From positions 237,963 to 301,962 of the forward strand of contig JAITKM010000007.1 of the NCBI GenBank assembly GCA_031278395.1: a DNA stretch of 64,000 nucleotides, written 5' to 3'. The stretch is from Deltaproteobacteria bacterium. Its GTDB lineage: Bacteria > Bdellovibrionota_C > UBA2361 > SZUA-149 > JAITKM01. The notes below the pieces were generated by a model. That model ran no database searches. It was not told the origin of the DNA and was given only the letters and a program-made list of their open reading frames with translations. This document shows, one piece after another, positions 35,121 to 44,945 of this stretch (position 1 is its first letter; each line of letters starts with the position of its first letter). Position numbers and translations under genes: made by a program.

Positions 35121-37865
35121 ATGTCACAGACTGTTCGCAAAAGAGTTCCACCATTGCCTAGGCATTTTGAACCACCTAAAAAATCTAAGCCACCAGTAGA
35201 AATACCGCCGGTAAACCGGACTTTTGTTCAGGAAAGTTTTGTATGGTTTTTTTGTGCCATAGGAATTTTTTTGTTTTTAGCTCTCTACTCAAATTTTAAA
35301 GCCCACAGTTTTTTAAAAGGACATGACCCTAGAGAGACTTTACAAATGTCGTTAGCCATAACTAATTCCATGGGGCAGGTAGGGCAAAAGGTTTCTGACT
35401 TTTTAATAATCTGGCTGAGCTATTGTTCTTTTATCGTGGCGTTATGTCCATTTCTGCTGGCACTAAAATTATGGCGTAGTGGTTTTCCACAAATTAAAAA
35501 AATTTTCATCGGCGCATTTCTAGCAACCATATCTTCAGTCGTTATGGTTGGTTCTTTAGCCGCACTAGCAACAGTTCTTTATGGACATAATGGCGGCGGT
35601 AAAGCAGGAGCGCTACTAGCTAAATCTATTAATAATTATATCAATGAAGGTGGCACCTGCTTAGTTTCTATAGTTGTATTTTTTCTTTCACTAGCTTTCT
35701 GTACAGGTCTCAAAACAACACAAATTCTGGCTTACATTTCAAGAAGCTTTCAACTTCTGAAACAAACTATTGTTGACGCTTTAGTCGAGCTGAAAGAAGA
35801 AAATGAATTCTTAAAAGATAAGGATTTAAGTATTAGTCACCTAGTTTTAAATTCCATTAGGTTTTCATTTAACATTGTTTGTGCGACTTTATTTGCAATT
35901 CTGATTATCTATCCTAAGGTTTTAATTGGTAAAATTAGAAATAAATGGTTGGCTCAACAGCCTAGTTCATTCAAAAAACATATGGCGGATAATTATAAGG
36001 TTGTCCGAGTTGGTCATAAACTAAGGTTAAGATTTGACCCAGAAAAACAAACCAAAAATAGTAAAGATCTAAAATGGAAACTCGGTAACAAGAAAACAGC
36101 TCAGCAAATGGAATTAAATTTGGATCAGCGTGTCCAAATATCTCGCCAGAAAAAAGATAAAAAAGACAAAAAGAATTTACTAGGCAGATTAAAAAACAAA
36201 AATAAACATCCTAAATCTATAATCAAAGAGCTAAACTTAGCAGAACGCTATTCTTTGCCTCCACTGAATTTATTAGCTAGTGGCGAGAATGAACCAAGTG
36301 TTGCTCCAACCAATGAGGAAATAATAGAAAATAGTCATCTCTTAGAGCAGGCCTTTGAGGATTTTAAAATTAGCGGCAAAATTACAGAAGTTCATCCTGG
36401 ACCTATTGTAACTTTATACCAATACAAGCCAGCTGCTGGAATTAAAACTAAATCAATTGTTAGCCTTTCAGATGACATTGCTAGAACTTTAAAAGTAGCT
36501 AGCGTGCGAATTTATGCCCCAGTGCCAGGGCAAGACACTGTGGGAATTGAAATTCCTAATACTAATCGTGAAGTTGTGTATTTTCGTGACGTAATTGATA
36601 GTAACGTTTGGTTTGACGCTAAAGATTATGAACTAAAGCTGGCTTTGGCTAAAACAACTTTTGGTGACCCATATGTAGCAGATTTGGCACGTATGCCGCA
36701 TTTATTAATTGCTGGCGCTACTGGAACAGGTAAGTCAGTTTCTCTTAATTCTGTTTTATTAAGCTTATTATATCAGCATACGCCTGAAACTTTAAGATTG
36801 ATTCTTTTTGACCCAAAACTAGTTGAACTTAGTGTCTACGATGGAATTGCCCATTTGCTAACACCCGTCGTTACTGATCCTAAACGAGCTAAAGGAGTTT
36901 TGTGGTGGGCTTTAGAAGAGATGGAGCGACGTTTAACTCTCATGCAGGAGTTGGGTGTGAGAAATTTAAGTAGTTTTAATAAAGCTGTGCGTGGCGAACA
37001 TGTTGATTTAAATTCTTTAGAAACTGAGCCTGTTTTAGATGATGAAGTGATTGAGCTGGGTGATAAGAATAAAATTGATCCGCATGATAAACTTAAAGAA
37101 AGTGAAAAGAAAAAATATGAGCCTCTGCCTTGGATTGTGATTGTTATAGATGAATTTGCTGACTTGATTATGTCAGTGCGTGAAATAGAGGAATATATTG
37201 TTAAGTTGGCTCAAAAAGCCCGTGCGACTGGAATACACCTAATTATTGCTACGCAACGACCTAGTGTAAATGTAATAACTGGTTTGATTAAGGCAAACTT
37301 TCCGTCGCGTATTTCGTTTAAAGTAACAAGCCGCACTGATGCTCGAACTGTTTTGGATGCCTCAGGCGCAGAGAAATTACTCGGGCGCGGTGATATGTTA
37401 TTTTTGCCGCCAGGCACAGCAGTAGTCAGAAGAATGCACGGACCTTTTGTGAGCGATAAAGAAGTACTGTCAGTAGTGCGCTGGTTAAAGACGCATAACA
37501 AGCCAATGTATAATTCAGAAATTGAAGAAGCTATCAATAAAATTACCGAAATAAATGAAAATAGTGCTGGAGCATTGAGTGAAGGTATTGAGTTAGATAT
37601 TGATGGTAAGCCATATGATAAACTTTATGACAAGGTTGTAGCGTTCACGATAGCTAAGGGAGAAATTTCAACCAGTCGTTTACAAGCTGAGTTTGGTATA
37701 GGTTATCCTAAAGCCACTAAATTAATGAGCACGATGGAGAAGGAAGGAATAATTGAAGCAGCGAAAGGTTCAAAAAGGCGGAGGGTTATTGTGGGAATGG
37801 GAAGTAGTGTTAACTCAAATAATCTTGATAAAGATTACGACGACGGAGAGGAAAGTTTATTGTAA
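35121..37865 (+). CDS. ftsK: DNA translocase FtsK
   Basis: 914 residues. Four or so membrane helices lie in the first 200 residues, followed by a basic linker. The beta domain (YSLPPLNLLASGENEPSVAP) leads to the motor, with Walker A GATGTGKSVSLNSVLLSLL near 531, LILFDPKLVELSVYDGIAHL and Walker B IVIVIDEFADLIM. The C-terminal gamma winged helix (AKGEISTSRLQAEFGIGYPK) reads orienting sequences. It pumps chromosome ends through the septum and activates dimer resolution. An acidic insert near 640-670 is unusual. Confidence 0.95.
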   Translation: MSQTVRKRVPPLPRHFEPPKKSKPPVEIPPVNRTFVQESFVWFFCAIGIFLFLALYSNFKAHSFLKGHDPRETLQMSLAITNSMGQVGQKVSDFLIIWLSYCSFIVALCPFLLALKLWRSGFPQIKKIFIGAFLATISSVVMVGSLAALATVLYGHNGGGKAGALLAKSINNYINEGGTCLVSIVVFFLSLAFCTGLKTTQILAYISRSFQLLKQTIVDALVELKEENEFLKDKDLSISHLVLNSIRFSFNIVCATLFAILIIYPKVLIGKIRNKWLAQQPSSFKKHMADNYKVVRVGHKLRLRFDPEKQTKNSKDLKWKLGNKKTAQQMELNLDQRVQISRQKKDKKDKKNLLGRLKNKNKHPKSIIKELNLAERYSLPPLNLLASGENEPSVAPTNEEIIENSHLLEQAFEDFKISGKITEVHPGPIVTLYQYKPAAGIKTKSIVSLSDDIARTLKVASVRIYAPVPGQDTVGIEIPNTNREVVYFRDVIDSNVWFDAKDYELKLALAKTTFGDPYVADLARMPHLLIAGATGTGKSVSLNSVLLSLLYQHTPETLRLILFDPKLVELSVYDGIAHLLTPVVTDPKRAKGVLWWALEEMERRLTLMQELGVRNLSSFNKAVRGEHVDLNSLETEPVLDDEVIELGDKNKIDPHDKLKESEKKKYEPLPWIVIVIDEFADLIMSVREIEEYIVKLAQKARATGIHLIIATQRPSVNVITGLIKANFPSRISFKVTSRTDARTVLDASGAEKLLGRGDMLFLPPGTAVVRRMHGPFVSDKEVLSVVRWLKTHNKPMYNSEIEEAINKITEINENSAGALSEGIELDIDGKPYDKLYDKVVAFTIAKGEISTSRLQAEFGIGYPKATKLMSTMEKEGIIEAAKGSKRRRVIVGMGSSVNSNNLDKDYDDGEESLL

Positions 37866-37903
37866 TTGTAGGGCAGCCCTGATGGTTGTTGTCCTTAGAT
37901 CTG

Positions 37904-37969
37904 TTTTTTTTATCCGGATTTTCATAAATTAATACTAATTTTTTTCGTGTTAATTCGTGGATAAAAAAA
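37904..37969. other. Inverted repeat after ftsK, possible bidirectional terminator
   Basis: TTTTTTTATCC at 37904 pairs with GGATAAAAAAA at 37959. The loop of about 44 nt has further imperfect pairing (TTAATAC with GTGTTAAT). The A/T-rich flanks could end transcription from either side between ftsK and the phosphatase gene. Confidence 0.4.
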
Positions 37970-38016
37970 GCTAGAACGGTTCAGATTTCTTATTAATTGT
38001 AAATTTAAAGTTTTTT

Positions 38017-38751
38017 ATGGATATAAAAACTGTCAGTGTTGGTAATAAAAAACTATTTGCGTTTGGGGATATTCATGGATGTTTTACGGAGTTGAATATC
38101 TTAATTCAGTATTTAGAACAGAACAAAATTATTGCGCCGGATGATATGGTTGTTTTTTTAGGAGATTATATTGACCGGGGGGCTAACTCATTTGCTGTAG
38201 TTGATTTACTGATTGACTTTAAATATAAATATCCGCAGACTTACTTTTTAAAAGGCAATCATGAGTCAATGTTTTTAAATTTTTTAGGTTTTGACGCCAG
38301 AAAAGAAAGCGTTTTTTTGTATAATGGAGGTTTAGAAACCATTCTTAGTTATGATATTCAAGTCGGCGCGTTACCAGAAACTGCGGTGCATAAGATACCG
38401 CCTTTACATTTTAAATTTTACACAGAGTTGATTGATATTTTAGAGACAGAGGAATTTATTTTTGTGCATGGTGGTCTCGATATTAAACGGAAATTATCTG
38501 AGCAGGTGGAGCGCGATACTTTGTGGATTAGAGATGAATTTATTACTAAGCCACATGAATTTGGCAAAACAATAATTTTTGGACATACGCCATTTAAGGA
38601 AATCTATCTGGATTTGCCTTACAAGATTGGTCTAGATACCGGCTTAGTATATGGTAACAAATTAACCTGTTTAGAAATGACAGAGTTCAAGTATTACGAA
38701 ACTGCCTTAGCTGAGCAGGAAGTAGTAGCGGGAAAAATTGAGAAGTTATGA
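38017..38751 (+). CDS. Calcineurin-like metallophosphoesterase (PPP-type serine/threonine phosphatase or Ap4A hydrolase)
   Basis: 244 residues with all PPP-family metal-binding motifs in order: FGDIHGCF, FLGDYIDRG, LKGNHES, then FVHGGLD and IFGHTPFK. Such proteins dephosphorylate phosphoserine/threonine or cleave diadenosine polyphosphates; the sequence does not decide between these. It overlaps rarA by 4 nt (ATGA), so the two are translationally coupled. Confidence 0.88.
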   Translation: MDIKTVSVGNKKLFAFGDIHGCFTELNILIQYLEQNKIIAPDDMVVFLGDYIDRGANSFAVVDLLIDFKYKYPQTYFLKGNHESMFLNFLGFDARKESVFLYNGGLETILSYDIQVGALPETAVHKIPPLHFKFYTELIDILETEEFIFVHGGLDIKRKLSEQVERDTLWIRDEFITKPHEFGKTIIFGHTPFKEIYLDLPYKIGLDTGLVYGNKLTCLEMTEFKYYETALAEQEVVAGKIEKL

Positions 38752-40067
38752 AGTTAGCAAATGAACAAAAAATACAGCGAGCGCCTTTGGCAGAGCGGAT
38801 GCGCCCACGCACCTTGGATGAAGTTCTAGGGCAGGATAAAATTATTGGACCCAAGTCTTCGTTTGGGCAAATTATTCGAAACCCACTAGCATCTGTTCCG
38901 TCAGTAATTTTTTGGGGACCGCCGGGAACTGGCAAAACAACCTTAGCTCAAGTTATTGCCGCAACAGGTAATTATAATTTTGTTCGGTTATCTGGTGTGC
39001 TGGATGGAGTGGCTGAGTTAAGAAAGATTGTAGCGGATGCGTTAGAAATGCAAAAAGCAGAAGGTAAGCCGACACTAGCCTTAGTAGATGAAATTCACCG
39101 TTTTAATAAATCACAACAAGATGCTTTTTTACCGCATGTTGAATCGGGATTATTAACTGTTATTGGGCAAACCACTGAAAATGTAAGTTTTAGAATTCGT
39201 AACGCCTTACTGAGTAGGATGCGAGTATTGCCGCTGGAAGCTCTGGACGAGGAAGTTATCGTGAAAATCCTGAATAATGCTATCAACGATAAGGAGCGAG
39301 GTTTAGGAGGATGGGGAATAAAACTGGAGGCAGATGCTGCAGAATTAATTGCCAAATATAGTATTGGGGATGCTAGACGAGCTTTAAATTGTTTGGAGTG
39401 GGCAGCAGCATATGTGCGCGCTGAAAATACGACGATCATCAATAAAGAAGTGGTTAATAATTCATTTAATAAGCAGCCGCAGTTATTTGATCAGAGCGAT
39501 GACTATCACTACGACAATATTTCAGCGTTTATTAAGTCTATGCGTGGGTCTGATCCAGATGCGGCTTTGTATTATATGATGAATGCGTTGGAGGGTGGTG
39601 AAGATCCGTTGTTTTTGACGCGGCGGATGATAATTTTTGCTTCTGAAGATTGTAGTTGTGATCCGCGGGCTTTAGAAATTGCTTTAAATGTTGATCAAGC
39701 TGTGCAGAGAGTTGGTATGCCAGAGGGGCGAATTCCGCTAGCGCAGGGGGTAGTATATTTATCATGTTGTGCGAAATCCAATGCTTCTTATTTGGCAATG
39801 GAAGCAATGACGGCAATTGTGCGGGAGAATCAAAATTTAGAAATTCCGCGTCGAATTAGAAATGCCCCGACAGATTTAATGAAAAAAATGGGCAATCATT
39901 TAGGTTATCATTATCCACATAATTATCCAGGTGGTTTTTATCCAGAGCGCTATTTGCCCGATAAGTTGGGGGATTTAATTGTGTATGAACCGACTGACAG
40001 GGGTTTGGATGCACAAATTAAAGAGCGTTTAACGAAATACCGTGAATTAATAAAACAAGCGAAATAA
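38748..40067 (+). CDS. rarA: Replication-associated recombination protein RarA (MgsA)
   Basis: 439 residues. AAA+ motifs: FWGPPGTGKTTLAQVIA (Walker A), ALVDEIHRFNKSQQDAFLPH (Walker B) and the arginine finger segment RNALLSRMRVL. The C-terminal tetramerisation domain has YDNISAFIKSMRGSDPDAAL and LEGGEDPLFLTRRMIIFASE. RarA acts at stalled replication forks, related to clamp-loader and RuvB ATPases. The opening RAPLAERMRPRTLDEVLGQD is typical of the family. Confidence 0.95.
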   Translation: MKLANEQKIQRAPLAERMRPRTLDEVLGQDKIIGPKSSFGQIIRNPLASVPSVIFWGPPGTGKTTLAQVIAATGNYNFVRLSGVLDGVAELRKIVADALEMQKAEGKPTLALVDEIHRFNKSQQDAFLPHVESGLLTVIGQTTENVSFRIRNALLSRMRVLPLEALDEEVIVKILNNAINDKERGLGGWGIKLEADAAELIAKYSIGDARRALNCLEWAAAYVRAENTTIINKEVVNNSFNKQPQLFDQSDDYHYDNISAFIKSMRGSDPDAALYYMMNALEGGEDPLFLTRRMIIFASEDCSCDPRALEIALNVDQAVQRVGMPEGRIPLAQGVVYLSCCAKSNASYLAMEAMTAIVRENQNLEIPRRIRNAPTDLMKKMGNHLGYHYPHNYPGGFYPERYLPDKLGDLIVYEPTDRGLDAQIKERLTKYRELIKQAK

Positions 40068-40083
40068 TGAAAGTTTCTAGTTC

Positions 40084-40211
40084 ACTGGTATGGGGTTACT
40101 TTATTTCCTATGTCTTTTATATTTTTATTTAAAAAATATCACATTATTTAAGTATATTATTGTTACTAAAATCATTAAAAATATAAGAAAATAAAGTAAC
40201 CCCATACCAGT
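40084..40211. mobile_element. MITE-like palindromic element, family A copy 2
   Basis: 128 bp between ACTGGTATGGGGTTACTTTA and its complement, with the near-perfect inverted repeat reaching about 28 bp. It begins 16 nt after the rarA stop. The interior is AT-rich, with no ORF. The rest of the gap (40212-40407) shows no gene; it contains the divergent leader of the chemoreceptor gene. Confidence 0.85.
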
Positions 40212-40407
40212 TGACCCAGTTGAATATAGAGATTCCATAGAATAATTATGGTATTTTCGATTTTTGCAACTATTTATCTTGATTGTCATCTAATTCATAA
40301 CAGTATTGTGCATATAGACTTCTAAGCCAATATTTATGCTTTATACATTTTTCGCGTATCGAAAATATTAACACTACAAGCGTAGTAATATATTCTATTT
40401 TTTACAT

Positions 40408-42471
40408 ATGAAAATCTATATTAATTTTTTTAAACGAATATCAATTGCATCAAAACTTTTTGTTATTTTATTACCGATTCTGATTATTGGACTTGGAATA
40501 TCAGTTTTTTATACTAATAAAGTTACTAACGAAAGAGTGACTGAACAAGTTGTTCGCGAACTGCAGGAATTATCTCTATCATATTCCAAAGAGATTAGTC
40601 TGGTTTTGACTTCGGCATATACTGTCGCCAAAACAACAGCAGATGGTTTTGCTAATATAATAGCAAGTGGTGTTGCAACCCGTGAAAATTTAGTTGATTT
40701 TTACACTGGTATTTTACAACAACATCAAGAATACACAGGTGTTGGATTTTTATTTGAACCTAATGCTCTAGACGGTAATGATTACGAATTTAAGGGGACT
40801 CAATACCATGATGAGACTGGACGTGCAATGGTCTACTTAACTTTTGACGACAAAGGTGCAATCGTCCGTGAAGCAATTACTGGCTATGATATTCCTGGTG
40901 AAGGTGATTGGTATTTAAAGCCTAAAGCCAATAACAAACCTATCTTAACCGAAGCTTATAATTATGTAGCCAATGGCAAAAAAATCTTACTGACTACTAT
41001 TGCTGTACCAATTATAGTTGATAGACAGTTTTTAGGTGTAGTTACAATTGATTTGCCTTTAACAAAAATTGCAGAATTAGTTGCAAAAATTAAAGTATTA
41101 AGCAGCGGCTATGCATTTATGATTTCTGATGCTAATGCTTTTGTAACACACACTAAACCAGAAAATATCGGAGTTAACTTGCTAGAGTTTAATTCTTTAT
41201 GGAAACCATATGAACAAGATTTTAAATCTGGCAGGTCGTTTCAAGCTTCTCATATTTCTAAAGCTACCAAACGTAAGACTAACTATTTTATTGCTCCCGT
41301 TAGTATTCCAGATATTGAACAACGTTGGAAATTATTACTAAATGTTCCGGAACAAGAAGCTTTGCAAACAGTTTTTGCAATTTCTAATGTTCTGTTATAT
41401 TCATCAGGACTTTTATTATTGGTTTTAAGTCTAGGTATTTATATTGTAGCTAGAAATATTAGCTGCCCAGTAAAAAATATGGCTGACTTAATGTTAGAAC
41501 TAGCTAACGGTAACCGTTTAGTTGAAATACCATATCAAGATCATACTGATGAACTAGGAGAGATAGCACAGGCAATGGGTATTTTTAAGAAAAACTTGAG
41601 CCAGATGGATACCGCCGAAGAACGTAAGCAAATTATGGCAAAGATGGCAGACGAATTAGATAACGGTGTTGGTATGATTGCCCGTTCGTTATCTGAAGCA
41701 GTTCAGCGTCTTAATAGTATAGCGCAAGACGCTGGACTAGCAGCGACAAATGCAATGGAACAGTCTGAACATGGTTCAGAGACATCATGTCAAACTGCAG
41801 CAAATGTTCAAACTGTAGCTACGGCTACTGAACAATTGTCTGGCGCTATTCAAGAAATTTCACAGCAGATTTTAGAGTCAAATGAAATAGTTAATAACGC
41901 AGTTAAAGAAGCTGAAGATACTTCGCGTGTGATGAATGCTCTCTTGGTGTCCGCCTCACAAATTAGGGAAGTTATAGCCTTAATTAAGGATATTGCTAGC
42001 AGAACTAATTTGTTGGCACTAAATGCGACAATTGAGGCTGCCAGAGCTGGCGAGACTGGTAAGGGATTTGCAGTTGTTGCAGGAGAAGTAAAATCGCTGG
42101 CAGCTCAGACTAGTGAAGCTACTGAAAAGATTGCAGAGAAAATTTCAGAAGTTCAAAAAATTACTGACGATGCAGTGAATGCAATTAAACATATAAATGA
42201 AGTGATTGTGAAGGTAAATCAAATTACAACTACTATTGCTGCTGCTGTAGAAGAACAGGGGGCAGCGACTAAAGATATTAATCAGAGTACGCAACAAGCA
42301 AGTTTGGGGACACAAAATGTCTCGCAAAACATTTCTTCTGTTCATGAGTCTGTAAAGCTAGTTGCCCAGAATGCAAAAGATGTTGAGAAGACTTCTACTG
42401 AATTGACTGAATTAGGTGAAAACCTTAAAAATAAGGTTACTTCATTTTTGTCGCATATTTATCAAGGATGA
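40408..42471 (+). CDS. Methyl-accepting chemotaxis protein with dCache-type sensor
   Basis: 687 residues. The first membrane helix lies at about 13-32. A periplasmic dCache-like region of roughly 280 residues follows (VGFLFEPNALDGNDYEFKGT, IPGEGDWYLKPKANNKPILT), then a second helix near 325-350, a HAMP domain, and the signalling domain with the hairpin tip DIASRTNLLALNATIEAARA. It detects an external ligand and controls the CheA kinase. There is no C-terminal CheR-binding pentapeptide. The ligand cannot be inferred. No che genes are adjacent apart from the CheX-like gene at 31439. Confidence 0.94.
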   Translation: MKIYINFFKRISIASKLFVILLPILIIGLGISVFYTNKVTNERVTEQVVRELQELSLSYSKEISLVLTSAYTVAKTTADGFANIIASGVATRENLVDFYTGILQQHQEYTGVGFLFEPNALDGNDYEFKGTQYHDETGRAMVYLTFDDKGAIVREAITGYDIPGEGDWYLKPKANNKPILTEAYNYVANGKKILLTTIAVPIIVDRQFLGVVTIDLPLTKIAELVAKIKVLSSGYAFMISDANAFVTHTKPENIGVNLLEFNSLWKPYEQDFKSGRSFQASHISKATKRKTNYFIAPVSIPDIEQRWKLLLNVPEQEALQTVFAISNVLLYSSGLLLLVLSLGIYIVARNISCPVKNMADLMLELANGNRLVEIPYQDHTDELGEIAQAMGIFKKNLSQMDTAEERKQIMAKMADELDNGVGMIARSLSEAVQRLNSIAQDAGLAATNAMEQSEHGSETSCQTAANVQTVATATEQLSGAIQEISQQILESNEIVNNAVKEAEDTSRVMNALLVSASQIREVIALIKDIASRTNLLALNATIEAARAGETGKGFAVVAGEVKSLAAQTSEATEKIAEKISEVQKITDDAVNAIKHINEVIVKVNQITTTIAAAVEEQGAATKDINQSTQQASLGTQNVSQNISSVHESVKLVAQNAKDVEKTSTELTELGENLKNKVTSFLSHIYQG

Positions 42472-42483
42472 TCATGAAAATTA

Positions 42484-43212
42484 ATGCTAAACAATAAAAA
42501 TAAAAACAGAAGACAGAATAATAGTAGAGAATATAATCGTAGTGCCAGACGTGAGAGGTTGACTAAGAGTTTAAATATTCTACGTGAACGAGTTCATTTA
42601 ATTGAACTAGAACTTGAAGAATACACGAATGATTTTTTTAGGGTCTGCATTTTTGGTAGTGCCAGAATTAAGCCAGACGATAAAATGTATAAGCAAGTTT
42701 TTCAGCTTGCGTTTTCGCTTGGTGAGTTGGGGATTGATGTGTTAACTGGTGGTGGACCTGGCATGATGGCGGCAGCCAATAAGGGGATTATTGAAGGTCG
42801 TCAGGAATTTAATACCCATAGTAGGTCAATTGGTATTTCAGTGGATTTAAATAATTTTGAACCATTAAATTCGTATTTAGATATTAAACATCATCATAAA
42901 AAATTTTCTTCTAGGTTGGATGATTTTATGCGACTTTCCAATGCTGTAGTGATTACAGCTGGCGGGATTGGGACTCTCTTAGAAATTTATTATACTTGGC
43001 AGTTATTGCAGTTAAAATTAATTTCATCGCGTCCCTTTATTTTTTGGGGTTCAGAAATGTGGGGCGATTTGATTGACTGGATGAAAAAGAGGCAACTAGC
43101 AAACGGTTTAGTTAGTGGGAGTGATTTCAGTTTTATTCATATTGTTGATACAGCCGAAGAGGTAGTTCAGATTATCAAAGAGCATTACGATAAATTTAAA
43201 GCCAAACATTAA
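42484..43212 (+). CDS. LOG-family protein (TIGR00730-type Rossmann fold)
   Basis: 242 residues. A basic, coiled N-terminus of about 45 residues precedes the LOG core: CIFGSARIKPDD, VLTGGGPGMMAAANKG and the PGGxGT-like motif as TAGGIGTLLEIYYTWQLLQL. Many relatives are cytokinin-riboside monophosphate phosphoribohydrolases or nucleotide 5'-monophosphate nucleosidases. Here Ala replaces the Pro of PGGxGT, so activity is uncertain. A nearby earlier ATG at 42475 leads to a stop within a few codons. Confidence 0.85.
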   Translation: MLNNKNKNRRQNNSREYNRSARRERLTKSLNILRERVHLIELELEEYTNDFFRVCIFGSARIKPDDKMYKQVFQLAFSLGELGIDVLTGGGPGMMAAANKGIIEGRQEFNTHSRSIGISVDLNNFEPLNSYLDIKHHHKKFSSRLDDFMRLSNAVVITAGGIGTLLEIYYTWQLLQLKLISSRPFIFWGSEMWGDLIDWMKKRQLANGLVSGSDFSFIHIVDTAEEVVQIIKEHYDKFKAKH

Positions 43213-43235
43213 TCATTTCTTTTTTGAAAGGACAG

Positions 43236-43260
43236 TAGCACAGGCAATACTGCCTGTGTA
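43236..43260. repeat. CACAGG palindrome, copy 3
   Basis: CACAGGCA ATAC TGCCTGTG is a perfect 8-bp hairpin, 25 nt after the stop of the LOG-family gene. It has the same core as the copies at 12325 and 16856. Confidence 0.65.
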
Positions 43261-43275
43261 TCAAAACAGCGAGGC

Positions 43276-43290
43276 GTCGGCGAAGCCGAC
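43276..43290. terminator. GC-rich hairpin between convergent genes
   Basis: GTCGGC GAA GCCGAC is a compact 6-bp hairpin with a 3-nt loop in the short gap between the convergent genes at 43212 and 43342. It is followed by a G-run rather than a T-run, so it is at best a weak terminator; its GC content stands out from the flanks. Confidence 0.35.
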
Positions 43291-43341
43291 ACGGGGGGGA
43301 TTATGCCTTTGCTACTGTTTGGTATAATCGTTTGTTTGAGT

Positions 43342-44136
43342 TCACTTAGCAAAATTAATAAATGGGACGCTGTTACCCAACATATATTGCGGCAAGATAC
43401 CATTCCATTTTTGAACAGCTTCGTATTGAACTAGGCTAGCATTTTGCGTAAGTGCATTAGCTCTAATACGCATGGATTCTGCTTCGGCTTGTGCGGAAAT
43501 AATTTTTTGATTAGCCTCTTCTTTTATTCGCAAAGTATTGTTTTGAGATTCAATTGCCCTTTGAGTTGCGACAACTTTTGCTTCAATTGCCTTTTCAAAA
43601 ACCTCACTATAGTCAATATTCGTGATTGATACAGCTTCTAAAATTATAGGATAGCCAACAAAACTTTGCGTTAAGATCTCCTTAATATCCGCCGCGCCTT
43701 TATCACGATTGGCAATTAACTCAACCGCATCCCACTTACCAAGAGCAGCTTTAGTCGAGTCTTGCACTCTTTGCATGATAATCTTTCTAAACCAGTCCTG
43801 CCCATATTTTTCATATGTTTCAACAATTTTTGACTCCTCCAGATGAACATTGATGGCAATTTTAATTTCCGCTTGTTGAACATCCTTAGTATAAACATTA
43901 GTTACTTCTTCGTGTTTGATAAGCTTAATATCGAAAACTTTAATCTCTTGAATTACTGGAATAAACAAAACCAGCCCAGGCTTAAGCATTTCTTGAGAAG
44001 CTCTACCAAAAGTTAGTTTCACCCCACGCTCACCTTCGTCAATTGTAGTAAATGGTTTTAAAAACAACAATGCTAGCAAAATAAATGCTACAACAAATAA
44101 TTTTTTTTCAAGGTTCAAGTCCACCATTTTCGCCAT
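43342..44136 (-). CDS. Prohibitin-family (SPFH) membrane protein, HflC-like
   Basis: 264 residues. An N-terminal membrane helix at about 12-30 is followed by the SPFH domain (IDEGERGVKLTFGRASQEML, PGLVLFIPVIQEIKVFDIKL) and the alanine/glutamate-rich coiled coil that closes prohibitins (ESQNNTLRIKEEANQKIISA). Such proteins form ring cages around membrane proteases or organise membrane microdomains. With no hflK partner nearby, a stand-alone prohibitin is more likely than a true HflC. Confidence 0.88.
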   Translation of the reverse strand: MAKMVDLNLEKKLFVVAFILLALLFLKPFTTIDEGERGVKLTFGRASQEMLKPGLVLFIPVIQEIKVFDIKLIKHEEVTNVYTKDVQQAEIKIAINVHLEESKIVETYEKYGQDWFRKIIMQRVQDSTKAALGKWDAVELIANRDKGAADIKEILTQSFVGYPIILEAVSITNIDYSEVFEKAIEAKVVATQRAIESQNNTLRIKEEANQKIISAQAEAESMRIRANALTQNASLVQYEAVQKWNGILPQYMLGNSVPFINFAK

Positions 44137-44163
44137 TTCTTTGTCCTCCTAAATTTTAAATAC

Positions 44164-44730
44164 CTACTGTAATATGTATGTTGTTAAATAATATAAATCA
44201 TCGCTTTTGTTACGGGCTTTACCACAAACTACCTGAGCAGTTAGGCTATAACCATTAGCTTCTGTTTGGAGAATATGGTATTCATACTGCGGACTACAGT
44301 CTCCAGAACAACGTTTATATAAATCTTTACCTTCCTGACCATTACCCTGTGAAAAATCTGAAATCCAATCCAGCAAAGCGCTGTTGTTGTAAAAAGTTTT
44401 ATTAGTATAGCTCAGCGGGGTTTTAGATGTTTCTGTGAAACGAGTAGCGCAGGAAACGCCGGCAGCATCTGTTTTGCCTTCTAAAAAAGTCGTTGGGATA
44501 GAAGTGAAAATAATAGTTGCTTTTTCCTGACCAACTTTTGCAAGAGCTTCTGTCAGTAGTTGGTTGGATTTGAATTTAATAGAATTTTCACTATTCCAGA
44601 GATTGCTTGTAATACTAGCTGTTGCTGTAACTTGATTAAGTTTAGTTTTCTTTAAAGTTTGAGCCGTTGTGATATTTAACGCCAAACAGGTAATGAAAGT
44701 GAGAATAATTAATTTAAAGATGTTTTGCAT
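44164..44730 (-). CDS. Exported protein of unknown function
   Basis: 188 residues. A clear signal peptide (IFKLIILTFITCLALNITTA) ends near residue 24. The mature part has four cysteines (GVSCATRF, KRCSGDCSPQ and VVCGKARN) that could form two disulfides. I recognise no family. It lies 27 nt upstream of the prohibitin-like gene on the same strand and may be co-transcribed with it. Confidence 0.75.
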   Translation of the reverse strand: MQNIFKLIILTFITCLALNITTAQTLKKTKLNQVTATASITSNLWNSENSIKFKSNQLLTEALAKVGQEKATIIFTSIPTTFLEGKTDAAGVSCATRFTETSKTPLSYTNKTFYNNSALLDWISDFSQGNGQEGKDLYKRCSGDCSPQYEYHILQTEANGYSLTAQVVCGKARNKSDDLYYLTTYILQ

Positions 44731-44945
44731 ATATAATAGGGGTGTTTTTATGATATTAGATATTTTTAGTCTCAGATTGTTATTTTACTCCACACTTTGA
44801 GCCTTGATTACATATAATTAATTCAGCCAGTTAGATGTTCTTAAAAAAATCTTTATCCTTTTATATACATTTTGTCAGGGAAGCAACTGTTGTTTGCGGT
44901 GTTACCAAATATCGAATAATGGCAATTCTAATAGTTCTGGATTTT

